From Mucilaginibacter mali (GTDB lineage Bacteria > Bacteroidota > Bacteroidia > Sphingobacteriales > Sphingobacteriaceae), in the NCBI RefSeq assembly GCF_013283875.1, contig NZ_CP054139.1:4712001-4776000 (forward strand): a stretch of DNA of 64,000 bases, read 5' to 3'. Position numbers and translations under genes: made by a program. The first letter of the stretch is position 1. Each line of letters opens with the position of its first letter. Shown here in pieces: positions 53,801-61,302 of the stretch. The notes beneath the pieces are model-generated. The model was not told the DNA's origin and did not search any database. It was given only the letters and a program-made list of their open reading frames with translations.

Positions 53801-54218
53801 TCACCTTTTCGGCCAGGGCCTCGGGGTAGGTCACAATGAGTTTGCCGAAATCTGTAGCGTGGGTTAACTCGTTCAGCACTTCGGCGCGGGCCAAAACGTT
53901 GCTGCTATCGGGCTGGGTAAATTCAAAAGGTTTACGGTACGATGAGGGGAACAGCAATACTTCCTTGCCGGTCAGGCTTTCCAGATCGGCCTGGAAAAAG
54001 CCGGCCTCTTCACGGTCGGGCAGGATGTAGAGCTGGGGCTTATGCTGCAAAAAATACAATGCTACCGCCACGGTCGCATCGCTCGATCCAACCAAACCAC
54101 GTACCTGCACCCTCGGGCTTTTAGCGGCATTCAGCGCGGTGGCCAGCTGCCTCACCCGTTCGTCAGTTTTATACTGCTCTAAAATATCACGGATATTCAA
54201 ACCGCTGCAAATATACAT
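50844..54218 (-). CDS. mfd: Transcription-repair coupling factor
   Basis: 1124 residues. The UvrB-like N-terminal domain has LLFPSSYRKPFEFTQPD and GGIVDIFSFSHELPYRVEFFGD. An RNA-polymerase-interaction domain with LKPGDYVTHIDHGIGKYAGL (about 470-490) precedes the helicase core with CGDVGFGKTEVA (Walker A), IIDEEQKFG, TLTATPIPRTL and QMRGRVGRS. The C-terminal TRCF domain is present. Mfd removes stalled RNA polymerase at lesions and recruits UvrA, which is also encoded in this window. The ATG at 54218 is the likely start. A dispersed repeat abuts the gene's 5' side. Confidence 0.97.
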   Translation of the reverse strand: MYICSGLNIRDILEQYKTDERVRQLATALNAAKSPRVQVRGLVGSSDATVAVALYFLQHKPQLYILPDREEAGFFQADLESLTGKEVLLFPSSYRKPFEFTQPDSSNVLARAEVLNELTHATDFGKLIVTYPEALAEKVIDRNALQKNTLEIAVNNKLSIDFINEFLVEYDFDRVDFVYEPGQFSVRGGIVDIFSFSHELPYRVEFFGDLIESIRTFEIESQLSVEQVKSITIVPNVQSKFLTEHNISLLEFIDPATQVWIKDVQFTFDIIQDGHKKANNLWKALSADEKNQNPEWIDPKFNFTDEKLIADQLHDFAIIEFGKQFFYNAGTTLSFDIRPQPSFNKDFMLLIHNFKNNEADGITNYILTDSARQVERLYAILDDLDKTAKFIPLNISIREGFVDLEQKIACYTDHQIFDRYYKYKLKKGYQRSQAITLKELRDLKPGDYVTHIDHGIGKYAGLEKVEVSGKMQEMIRLVYADNDLLYVNINSLNRISKYSGKEGTVPKMNKLGTDTWERLKKTTKKKVKDIARDLIKLYALRKAQSGNAFSPDSYLQTELEASFIYEDTPDQEKATADFKKDMESPHPMDRLICGDVGFGKTEVAIRAAFKAAADSKQVAVLVPTTILAAQHHKTFTDRLKGFPVNIDYVNRFKSTKQIKETLEKLKEGKVDIIIGTHRLVSKDVKFKDLGLMIIDEEQKFGVGTKEKLKQMRANVDTLTLTATPIPRTLHFSLMGARDLSIISTPPPNRQPVVTELHVFNDKLIKESVEYELDRGGQVFFIHNRVADLPQLGGLIHKLVPKARIGIAHGQLEGDDLEDVMLKFVNHEYDVLVATTIIEAGLDIPNANTIIINYAHMFGLSDLHQMRGRVGRSNKKAFCYLLSPPLSTLTSEARKRLSAIEEFSDLGSGFNVAMRDLDIRGSGNLLGAEQSGFIAEIGFEMYHKILDEAIQELKDDEFKDVFPEDKPRPYITFTQIDTDLEILIPDEYVTNIGERYNLYTELSKLENEAELRAFEQQLKDRFGPIPLQVTDLLNTMRLQWLGKVIGFEKISLKKNVLRGYFISNQQSPYFETAAFNNVLTYLQFNHRRANLKEIKGSLRLSIENVYSITDAVSLLQEVAGAVDIQ

Positions 54219-54222
54219 TTTT

Positions 54223-54263
54223 GGACCGCTGATTTTCGTTGATTAGTTTGATTTCGCTGGTTA
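54223..54263 (+). repeat. Copy of the GGACCGCTGATTTTCG dispersed repeat
   Basis: GGACCGCTGATTTTCGTTGAT is followed by TTTGATTTCGCTGG, the same opening as the copies at 15628 and 34685. It begins 5 bp upstream of the mfd ATG, on the opposite strand, and may overlap the mfd promoter. Confidence 0.7.
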
Positions 54264-54271
54264 TCCCTACG

Positions 54272-54670
54272 CTACAATGTTGTTAGCGCTTTAAAAGTAC
54301 CGTCAATCACCCCGGCCATGCGGCTAATATCCAGCGTTGCCATCGTATCAGTAGACTGATGATAGTTTGGATTGCGGTAAAACGATGTGTCGGTGATCAT
54401 CAGGGCGCTGAAGCCGAATTTCCAGTAGTTCGGATGGTCGGAAAAATCGATACCGGGCAGAGCTGCCGGGGCCGAGAATGTTTTGGTGCGGATAGCTTTT
54501 GCCGACTGGAAGCTTCGGCAAAAGCATCGTGCAAATTTACCGGCCCCGAACTTTTTCACCAGCGTGATATAATTACCCCCGTTGCCATAAAAAGCCGAGA
54601 GTAAGCCAATGGGGTAGCGTTGCGATTTTGGCCCATCCTTAAAATAGCCAATCATTTCAAGCGATATCAT
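54272..54670 (-). pseudogene. Truncated M28-family peptidase (C-terminal remnant)
   Basis: 132 codons from an internal ATG. The segment SLEMIGYF (a metal-site strand in M28), DFSDHPNYWKFGFSALMITDTSFYRNPNYHQSTDTM and the final histidine ligand in NYHQS belong to the C-terminal third of zinc aminopeptidases of family M28. The first two thirds, including the HxD and DEE metal-binding motifs, are missing: the same frame upstream stays open for only about 14 codons before a stop and no peptidase motif is found further. The nested inverted-repeat element at 54746 lies just upstream, so an insertion or deletion there probably removed the 5' part. Confidence 0.75.
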
Positions 54671-54745
54671 ACCATAGGTGTTCGGAAGGTTAAAAAGAGT
54701 AGGTGAAACGTTTCATCAATGGGACTATTGTGGGACACATCTTTT

Positions 54746-54946
54746 CTATGCCCCGGAGGGGCTGCCTGTTTGTAGCATAAGTTTTTTAACTTACAGATGC
54801 CCACAGCGTGGGCTACCCGTTATCAGCTTCTTTATTGTTAAGATAAAAGCGTCCAATGCATACCTAATTATGGGTAGCCCACGCTGTGGGCATTTTCTAT
54901 TGTTGGTTTTCGTTTTCTACAAACAGGTAGTCCCTCAGGGGCATAG
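54746..54946. repeat. Nested inverted-repeat element (201 bp)
   Basis: Outer arms of about 30 bp (54746-54775, CTATGCCCCGGAGGGGCTGC and onward; and 54917-54946 as its complement with a few changes) enclose a perfect 22-bp inner pair (54797-54818 and 54872-54893, ATGCCCACAGCGTGGGCTAC and onward). The 347-bp gap 54671-55017 is explained by this element and short flanks. It resembles mobile non-autonomous or REP-like elements and sits against a truncated gene. Confidence 0.75.
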
Positions 54947-55017
54947 GGTCCTGCAATTTTAAAAAACTAACACGATAGCCAGTGCTACCGCGGGTTTAGT
55001 GCTTTTTAAAACAAAAA

Positions 55018-57003
55018 TTACTTCAACTTCACCTGCACCACATTAACCGAATAAGCATCAAAAGCACAGCTATACGTTTTGTTAACGGCCACCAGCGGCT
55101 TGGTTACAGGCGCTATTTTAGTTGGCTGATCGATGGTGTTGGTATCTTCCGGGCCATCGCCTTTTAAAACGGTGATGGTACCGTTTCTTTCTATCCCGGT
55201 GATGCCCTTAAAGTCCAGCGTTACCACCTGCGCTCTGGCCGAAGCGTTTACCACCTTAATGTACAGCGTATTGGTTTTGGTATCGCGGGTAGCTACATAA
55301 AACATGGCCGGGATAGGTTTGGGGATTATGCCTGCTGTACTATCGCGTTTGGTGGCGGGGCGGGTTTGTGTAGGGATGTTCTCGCCGGTTATGGCTACCA
55401 CCTTATCGCCCACATTGGTGCTGAACATTTTTTGGGCATAGTACGATGGCGAACCATAACTGTTTAGCGCGTCGTAACCCACCAGGTCCGATTTCCATTG
55501 CATAGCCCCTGGGTTTATGTTCACAAACAGCGGCGCGTAGCACGACATGATCACATGGTCTGAATTGCGCTCCATACCGCTCATCCAGGCGGCATCACCC
55601 AGGGCGGCGTTCATATTGGGTGTCGGCGCGCCCTCGCGGGTTGCCCATTCGCCTACAAATATCTTGGGGCTGTTGCGGTCGTAGTTATCGTAGTGGTTAG
55701 CATCCTCTTCCATTTGCCAGGCGTTACGGTAATAATGCTCATCGAAAGCGAACGGCACCCGGCTTTTTATAGGCGTGCGCGAACCTAAGCCATCCTTGCC
55801 ACCTACGGTAGATATTAACTGCAAGTTAGGATATTTGGCTTTAATGGCATCATAAAACTGGGTGAAGCGGCCATCGTAACTATGCGATTTATCGAAGCCA
55901 TCCTCGTTACCAATTTCTACATAGCGCAGTTTAAACGGCGCGGGGTGACCGTCCTTAGCGCGTTGCGCCCCCCATTTGGTATTTACATCGCCGGTTACGT
56001 ATTCTATTTCTTCCAGCGCTTCATCAACAAAAGGCTTCAGGAAGGGGCCGGCAGGCATGTAATCGGTTTTAAGGGTATAGCCGGCGTAAACCGCCAGCAG
56101 GGGTTCCATGTGCAGGTCTTCGCACCATTCTAAAAACTCCAGCAGGCCCATCCCGTCTGATGCGCGGTAGCTCCAGCAGCCGGGGTGCCCGGGTCTGTCT
56201 TCCAGCGGACCTAAGGTTGTCTTCCAGGGGAAGCGGGTGGCAAACAGGTCGCCCTCTAAAAAGTTACCGCCGGGGAAACGCAGAAAGGCCGGCTTCATAT
56301 CGGCCATAATTTGCATAATATCGGCACGGTTACCATTGGGCCTGTTATTATAAGTTGGCGGGAACAGCGATACCAGGTTGAACCAATAAGTGCCCGCACG
56401 ATTAGTGGTGATGACAAAGCGGGCCTGCGTGGTCGGCTTTACACCGGCAGCGGTGGTGAGGGTTGCTTCGTATTTCTTCCAGGAGCCCCGGGTCAGGGCA
56501 ACATTAGCTGTAGCATAAGTGGTAGCGCCGTCGTTGCTCTCAACCGTTACCGTCAGCGGACCGGCAGCCTCATCGGTAGCCTTTGCCCAAAATGATGCCT
56601 TGTAGGTAGTTTGCGGTTTTACGGGGATGCCCCAGTAACCCTCGTTGGCAATGCCGGTGCGCCCGACGCTGCCATCAACCGTAAGTTTTAGGGAGGTTGT
56701 AAGCGCGGTGTTGATGGCCTGCTTTTCATCAAGCGCGATGCTACCCTTACCGCCGCCGCTTTGCACTACGCTCCATTTGGCGGGGCCTTTGGGGTCATCC
56801 TTAAAAATGCGGTTCTGTATCAACTCGGCATACAGGCCACCATCGTACGAGTGATTGATCTCTTCGGTCATCAGCCCGTACAACATGGGGCTAACTGTTA
56901 CACCCGGCTTGCTGAGGTCTAAGGTAAGTTTGGGATTTTGCGATTGCGACATGGCGTTCGCGGCAAGGCACAGCAATAATGCCGGGGTAAGTAGCTTCTT
57001 CAT
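55018..57003 (-). CDS. GH51 alpha-L-arabinofuranosidase with CBM4-like insertion
   Basis: 661 residues with a signal peptide (1-20, ending MSQ). The N-terminal LYGLMTEEINHSYDGGLYAEL motif of GH51 is followed by a beta-sandwich of about 150 residues (about 75-215: TYKASFWAKA, GSWKKYEATL, YWFNLVSLF) resembling CBM4. The barrel then resumes with FLRFPGGNFLEGD. The acid/base is E367 in EIGNED and the nucleophile E452 in VGEWATREG. It removes terminal arabinofuranose from arabinan, arabinoxylan or pectin side chains, and it probably works with the pectin-type cluster at 34.9-42.5 kb. A perfect inverted repeat lies just upstream. Confidence 0.93.
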   Translation of the reverse strand: MKKLLTPALLLCLAANAMSQSQNPKLTLDLSKPGVTVSPMLYGLMTEEINHSYDGGLYAELIQNRIFKDDPKGPAKWSVVQSGGGKGSIALDEKQAINTALTTSLKLTVDGSVGRTGIANEGYWGIPVKPQTTYKASFWAKATDEAAGPLTVTVESNDGATTYATANVALTRGSWKKYEATLTTAAGVKPTTQARFVITTNRAGTYWFNLVSLFPPTYNNRPNGNRADIMQIMADMKPAFLRFPGGNFLEGDLFATRFPWKTTLGPLEDRPGHPGCWSYRASDGMGLLEFLEWCEDLHMEPLLAVYAGYTLKTDYMPAGPFLKPFVDEALEEIEYVTGDVNTKWGAQRAKDGHPAPFKLRYVEIGNEDGFDKSHSYDGRFTQFYDAIKAKYPNLQLISTVGGKDGLGSRTPIKSRVPFAFDEHYYRNAWQMEEDANHYDNYDRNSPKIFVGEWATREGAPTPNMNAALGDAAWMSGMERNSDHVIMSCYAPLFVNINPGAMQWKSDLVGYDALNSYGSPSYYAQKMFSTNVGDKVVAITGENIPTQTRPATKRDSTAGIIPKPIPAMFYVATRDTKTNTLYIKVVNASARAQVVTLDFKGITGIERNGTITVLKGDGPEDTNTIDQPTKIAPVTKPLVAVNKTYSCAFDAYSVNVVQVKLK

Positions 57004-57020
57004 GGGATGGTTTATTGGTT

Positions 57021-57045
57021 AATAATTGTCTGTTTGACAATTATT
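57021..57045. promoter_or_regulatory. Inverted repeat upstream of the GH51 gene, possible operator
   Basis: AATAATTGTC (57021-57030) and GACAATTATT (57036-57045) form perfect 10-bp arms around TGTTT, starting 18 bp before the GH51 ATG. The symmetry suits a dimeric repressor or activator. No regulator gene for it is seen nearby. Confidence 0.5.
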
Positions 57046-57280
57046 GTATCGGATACTAATTTAGGAAAATTTTGAATAAACAAATATCCGGGCTGCGGAA
57101 AGGCATCCTGCACCATCATGATAATCAACCCCATACCACCCTTATCCCATCCATAACCGAACAAACACTGTTCGATTACGATACGCTTCGTACACCAAAA
57201 TATCAACATAAAAAATTGATTTACAAATAATTACATCAATGGCATAGATTTTAACCGAATCGTGGCGTAATTACATCGCC

Positions 57281-59704
57281 ATGCTTAAAAACTATATCAA
57301 AACTGCCTGGCGCAGTTTAAAGAACAACCGGGTATTTTCATCCATCAATATTTTTGGCTTATCGGTAGGTTTGGCCTGCTGCATGCTGATCACCGCCTAC
57401 GTGCACAGCGAACTTAACTATGACCGCTACGCCAATCAGTCGGACAATATTTACCGCGTGGCCTTGCGCGGGATCGAGAATAACGGCATTACCGAATACC
57501 CGATGGTTGACGTTGCTGTAGGGAAGGGCATTAAAGACCAATACCCGGAGGTGATAGACGAAACGCGGCTAAGCGGTCGCGGGCCGGTGTTTGTAAAGTA
57601 TGGTCAAAAGCAATTTAAGGAAGAGCATATCCAACTCATCGACGCCAATTTTCTGTCGATGTTTTCCATCCCGCTGATTGATGGCGACAGCAAAACCTAT
57701 ATGGACCAGCCGCGCAGCATGGTAATTACCAGCACCTTCGCCAAAAAATATTTCGGCACCGAGCGCGCCATCGGCAAGCCGCTTACCGTGGGGAACGATC
57801 TGTATACCGTTACCGGCGTGATAGATAAGGTGCCTGATAACTCGCACTTCCATGCCGACGCGTTTTTAAACATGGCCCCTTTTGTAGATAACCGGGTGCA
57901 AACCTGGAGCAATGTGGGCTACTTCACCTACATCAAACTAAGGCCGAATGCCAACGCTAAAAAACTGGAAGCCGCGTTCCCTCAACTGGTGCAAAAATTT
58001 GTAGTGCCCGAAATAGCGCACGATCTGGGTATCAGCATGACCGAAGCCAACAAATCGGTAAACAGCTTTATCTTCTTCCTGCAGCCGCTTACAGATATTC
58101 ACCTGCACTCCAACACCAAGTACGAGCTGGAGGCCAATGGCGACATCCACTACGTATACATTTTCGGCGCGTTGGCCCTGTTTATATTGCTGCTGGCTTG
58201 TATTAACTTCACCAACTTATCCATCGCCAGTTCGGCCAAACGATCTAAGGAAGTCGGTATCCGCAAGGTGCTGGGTTCCGAAAAAGGCCGCCTGATCAGG
58301 CAGTTCCTCACCGAATCCATCATGCTTACCTCGGCCGCCATGCTGCTTGCCCTACTGATCGTTTATTTGTTACTACCATTGTTCAATAACCTGGCCTTAA
58401 AACATATCGGGTTCATGTCTTTTTTAAACCCAGTAGCCATTACAGCCGGGTTTATGCTTACGTTTTTGGTGGGCATTGTGGCTGGTATTTATCCTGCATT
58501 TGTACTCTCTGGACTCAATATCATCAGCGTGTTAAAAGGCGGCGCGGCGGGTAGTAAACCGGCTAACAAAAACTATCTGCGCAGTGGACTGATCGTGTTC
58601 CAGTTCTTCATCTCCACCCTGCTTATTATTGCCACCTTTGTGGTTTACCAGCAGCTAAATTATATGCAAAACAAAAAGCTGGGGTACGATAAGGACCAGG
58701 TGTTGGTATTGAACGACACCTATACGCTCGGCACAAATATCGACGCGTTCAGGCAGCAGTTGCTGCGTAACCCGCAGATCGTTAACGCCACCATATCCAG
58801 CAGCGTGCCGGGTAAAAACGGCGGTGTGGACGGTACCGAGATCCAATCGATGGAGATTGACAAGAACGGGAACCACGCCGGCATCCATACCAATATCTTT
58901 CATGTGGATGATACCTACCTGCCTACCCTGGGTATAAAAATGAGCAAGGGGCGCAACTTTTATCCCTCGTTCCCCGGCGATTCGATGTCAGTTATCGTCA
59001 ACGAAACATTAGTGAAAGATATCGGCTGGGGCGATTCCGACCCGGTAGGGAAAACGATACTGCGGTCGGCAAAGGCAAAATACAAAGTGGTTGGTGTGAT
59101 GCAGGATTTCCACTACGCATCTGCCAGGCAAAAAATAGCTCCGCTGATGCTGTTATCGGGCCATAGTACCAACAGCATGTTGCTGCGGATAAAAACCGCC
59201 AACGTAAAAGCCCTGCTGGGCGATATCAAATCGCAATACGAAAACTTCAAGCCCGACGCGCCGTTCAGCTACACATTCCTTAACGAGCAGTTCGCTTCGC
59301 TTTATGCATCAGAACAGCAAACCGGCAAAATATTTACGGTATTCGCGGTGATTGCGCTCATTATCGCCAGCCTGGGTTTGTTCGGCTTAGCTGCCTACAT
59401 GATCCGCCTAAGGGTAAAGGAGATCGGCATCCGCAAGGTATTAGGCGCCTCAACCGGCAGCATTACCGCCATGCTATCGCAAGAGTTTCTACGCCTTATC
59501 GTCATCGCCTCGCTCATCGCGTTCCCGGTGGCCTGGTACAGCATGAACAAGTGGCTGCAGGACTTTGCCTACCGCATCGATATCCAATGGTGGGTGTTTT
59601 TAGCGGCGGGCAGCATCGCCGTGCTGGTGGCAGCGCTAACTATCGGGTATCAATCCATCAAGGCTGCGTTGGCTAACCCGGTAAAGAGTTTGAAAACGGA
59701 GTAA
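57281..59704 (+). CDS. FtsX/MacB-type ABC transporter permease
   Basis: 807 residues in the Bacteroidota tandem layout. An N-terminal TM helix (about 20-42) opens a periplasmic MacB_PCD-like domain (SEYPMVDVAVGKGIKDQYPEV, SMFSIPLIDGDSK). A first FtsX segment with three TM helices follows (about 285-410, including SIASSAKRSKEVGIRKVLGS). A TM helix (about 430) then leads into a second periplasmic domain (VPGKNGGVDGTE, DPVGKTILR) and a second FtsX segment (about 680-807, with VKEIGIRKVLGAS). The repeated KEVGIRKVLG and KEIGIRKVLG motifs are coupling helices that contact the ATPase. No ATPase gene is adjacent. Such permeases move lipoproteins, peptides or drugs, or act as mechanotransmission units. 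Confidence 0.88.
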   Translation: MLKNYIKTAWRSLKNNRVFSSINIFGLSVGLACCMLITAYVHSELNYDRYANQSDNIYRVALRGIENNGITEYPMVDVAVGKGIKDQYPEVIDETRLSGRGPVFVKYGQKQFKEEHIQLIDANFLSMFSIPLIDGDSKTYMDQPRSMVITSTFAKKYFGTERAIGKPLTVGNDLYTVTGVIDKVPDNSHFHADAFLNMAPFVDNRVQTWSNVGYFTYIKLRPNANAKKLEAAFPQLVQKFVVPEIAHDLGISMTEANKSVNSFIFFLQPLTDIHLHSNTKYELEANGDIHYVYIFGALALFILLLACINFTNLSIASSAKRSKEVGIRKVLGSEKGRLIRQFLTESIMLTSAAMLLALLIVYLLLPLFNNLALKHIGFMSFLNPVAITAGFMLTFLVGIVAGIYPAFVLSGLNIISVLKGGAAGSKPANKNYLRSGLIVFQFFISTLLIIATFVVYQQLNYMQNKKLGYDKDQVLVLNDTYTLGTNIDAFRQQLLRNPQIVNATISSSVPGKNGGVDGTEIQSMEIDKNGNHAGIHTNIFHVDDTYLPTLGIKMSKGRNFYPSFPGDSMSVIVNETLVKDIGWGDSDPVGKTILRSAKAKYKVVGVMQDFHYASARQKIAPLMLLSGHSTNSMLLRIKTANVKALLGDIKSQYENFKPDAPFSYTFLNEQFASLYASEQQTGKIFTVFAVIALIIASLGLFGLAAYMIRLRVKEIGIRKVLGASTGSITAMLSQEFLRLIVIASLIAFPVAWYSMNKWLQDFAYRIDIQWWVFLAAGSIAVLVAALTIGYQSIKAALANPVKSLKTE

Positions 59705-59712
59705 ACGCGAGT

Positions 59713-60075
59713 GTTCTTTTTCTTGATAAAAAGAACCAAAAATCAAGACAGCGCTAATGCTTCCTCTGCCGCACAGGGCCTTTGCCCGCATCATTCAAAA
59801 CCACGGTACGCAAGAATTTGCCGCTGCTCGCGCACCCGCAAGGCCACCGCTTCAGGCAAATCCGCTTCCCCTTTCCGGCACACGAGGCCACCATCGTTTT
59901 GCCTGATCTTGCCGGAAGCAAACCGCTGTCGGATTTGCCTTCCCTAAAAGAGCGCGGGGCTGTCATAAAAGCGGGCCAGTGTTGGGGGGAATGCCGTGGG
60001 CAGCCGCCTCCGGCGGATAGCTGCCCACGCAGGGCGGGCGGAAGCTTTTTTATGACTTGGGTTTTGGTTACTTTT
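59713..60075. repeat. MITE-like element with imperfect terminal inverted repeats
   Basis: The left end AAAAAGAACCAAAAATCAAGAC (59728-59749) pairs with the right end at 60054-60075 at 17 of 22 positions. A GTTCTTTTT/AAAAAGAAC hairpin (59713-59721 and 59728-59736) opens the element, and CGTGGGCAGC/GCTGCCCACG (59995-60004 and 60020-60029) folds within it. It is GC-rich, shows no convincing protein frame, and occupies most of the 552-bp gap 59705-60256. It may be a non-autonomous mobile or REP-like repeat. Confidence 0.55.
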
Positions 60076-60221
60076 GGGCCAAGCCAAACGGCGTAGCCCT
60101 CTTGAGTGCTTTAAAAAACAAAAACACCACGAAAAAACTAACTAAGCCCCTGCGGCTATGAGCAGACTACCGTTAATAACAGCACAAACCAATAATATGG
60201 AACACCAATGACCACCCCTTT

Positions 60222-60252
60222 TTTGTTCCAAAAATAAAAACCCGTATTTTTG
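60222..60252 (+). promoter_or_regulatory. Promoter of def, possibly giving a leaderless mRNA
   Basis: TTTG at 60222-60225, a 19-bp spacer and TATTTTTG at 60245-60252 match the Bacteroidota consensus exactly. With a transcription start about 5 bases after the -7 box, the mRNA would begin at or within a few bases of the def ATG at 60257. Confidence 0.7.
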
Positions 60253-60256
60253 CCGG

Positions 60257-60829
60257 ATGAAATTACCTATCATCGCATACGGAGACCCGGTTTTACGCAG
60301 AAAGGCTACCAATATTATTCCCGAAGAATATCCCCATATTAAGCAATTTACCGAGGATATGTTCGAAACCATGTATGCTGCCCGCGGCGTGGGTTTGGCG
60401 GCCCCGCAGGTTGGCCACTCGATGCGCCTGTTTGTGGTTGATGCTACGCCATTTGCCGATGAAGAACCCGAACTGGAGAATTTCAAAAAGGTATTCATCA
60501 ACGCCTGTATTGAAGAAGAAACGGGCGAAGAATGGGCCTTTAACGAGGGCTGCCTGAGCATCCCCGATATCCGCGAGGATGTATACCGTAAGCCGGTTGT
60601 GCGCCTATCCTACTACGACGAGAACTGGAAGCATCACGAAGAAGTTTTTAAAGGCCTGGCCGCCCGCGTTATCCAGCACGAGTATGACCATATTGAGGGT
60701 AAGTTATTTACCGATAAATTAAGTCCGCTACGCAAGCGCCTGATAGAGAAAAAGCTGAACGAGATATCGCGCGGCATTGTAGATGTGGATTATAAAATGA
60801 AATTCCCGGCGGTTAAAAAGGGGAGATAA
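60257..60829 (+). CDS. def: Peptide deformylase
   Basis: 190 residues. All three active-site motifs are intact: motif 1 GVGLAAPQVG (44-53), motif 2 EGCLSIP with metal ligand C99, and motif 3 QHEYDHIEG with H141, catalytic E142 and H145. The enzyme removes the N-formyl group from nascent proteins. The upstream promoter overlaps the start region, suggesting a leaderless transcript. A terminator follows 20-50 bp past the stop codon. Confidence 0.97.
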   Translation: MKLPIIAYGDPVLRRKATNIIPEEYPHIKQFTEDMFETMYAARGVGLAAPQVGHSMRLFVVDATPFADEEPELENFKKVFINACIEEETGEEWAFNEGCLSIPDIREDVYRKPVVRLSYYDENWKHHEEVFKGLAARVIQHEYDHIEGKLFTDKLSPLRKRLIEKKLNEISRGIVDVDYKMKFPAVKKGR

Positions 60830-60851
60830 GCCCTATTTCCTGTCGATATGT

Positions 60852-60882
60852 AAAAGCTCATGGTTAAACGCCCTGAGCTTTT
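60852..60882 (+). terminator. Terminator after def
   Basis: AAAAGCTCA (60852-60860) and TGAGCTTTT (60874-60882) form a 9-bp stem followed by a T run. Its T run also supplies the TTTG of the next promoter. Confidence 0.8.
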
Positions 60883-60914
60883 TTTGTTGCCAATTAAATT
60901 AAATACTATATTTG
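60883..60914 (+). promoter_or_regulatory. Bacteroidota-type promoter of the rtcB-prfH unit
   Basis: TTTG at 60883-60886, a 20-bp spacer and TATATTTG at 60907-60914 match the consensus exactly. Transcription would start near 60919, giving a leader of about 380 nt before rtcB. The 473-bp gap 60830-61302 holds the def terminator, this promoter and two tiny frames listed separately. Confidence 0.75.
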
Positions 60915-60957
60915 TAAGCAATTCCTGATTTGTTAACCTTTTAAATATCAAGGAATC

Positions 60958-61002
60958 ATGACAGCGCAAATCTACATATCGCCCCTTTCGCTCATTGCCT
61001 AA
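60958..61002 (+). CDS. Tiny reading frame in the rtcB leader (14 codons)
   Basis: ATG to TAA, MTAQIYISPLSLIA, about 40 nt after the predicted transcription start and preceded by AAGGA. It could be a leader peptide whose translation affects rtcB expression. There is no similarity to known leader peptides that I recognise, and the length alone could be chance. Confidence 0.3.
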   Translation: MTAQIYISPLSLIA

Positions 61003-61184
61003 ACAGGCAGGCATTAACTGTACATCTTACTAAAAATATCAATATGGTAGTTTTTGCGCACTGTATGATTATTTCGCCTGCCGCAAACCTTCCGGCTTTT
61101 TCCTGAGCGTACTAAAAGGGTATATCCTTATTCGAGGACGAAACGGAATCACCATCAATTTTAATAACAATTAAATGTTGTTCC

Positions 61185-61289
61185 ATGGATCAGCATGAAT
61201 TGTTGTGCCGTATTAAAGCGGCTTATCAGATCAATACAATTTTAAAAACATACCCAGGCATAGCCCCAAACAGGTATACCTGGAATTAG
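61185..61289 (+). CDS. Small reading frame just upstream of rtcB (34 codons)
   Basis: MDQHELLCRIKAAYQINTIL and onward, ending 13 bp before the rtcB ATG, in the same direction. It could be a small protein translated together with rtcB, or chance. No family is recognised; codon use cannot decide at this length. Confidence 0.3.
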   Translation: MDQHELLCRIKAAYQINTILKTYPGIAPNRYTWN

Positions 61290-61302
61290 AAACATAACCC
61301 AA

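Noticed and set aside
57012..57209. 65-codon minus-strand frame upstream of GH51
   Set aside because: It overlaps the GH51 promoter and inverted repeat and has no motif.
59782..60096. 104-codon frame in the MITE-like repeat
   Set aside because: It follows the inverted-repeat structure and has no recognisable domain; treated as non-coding.
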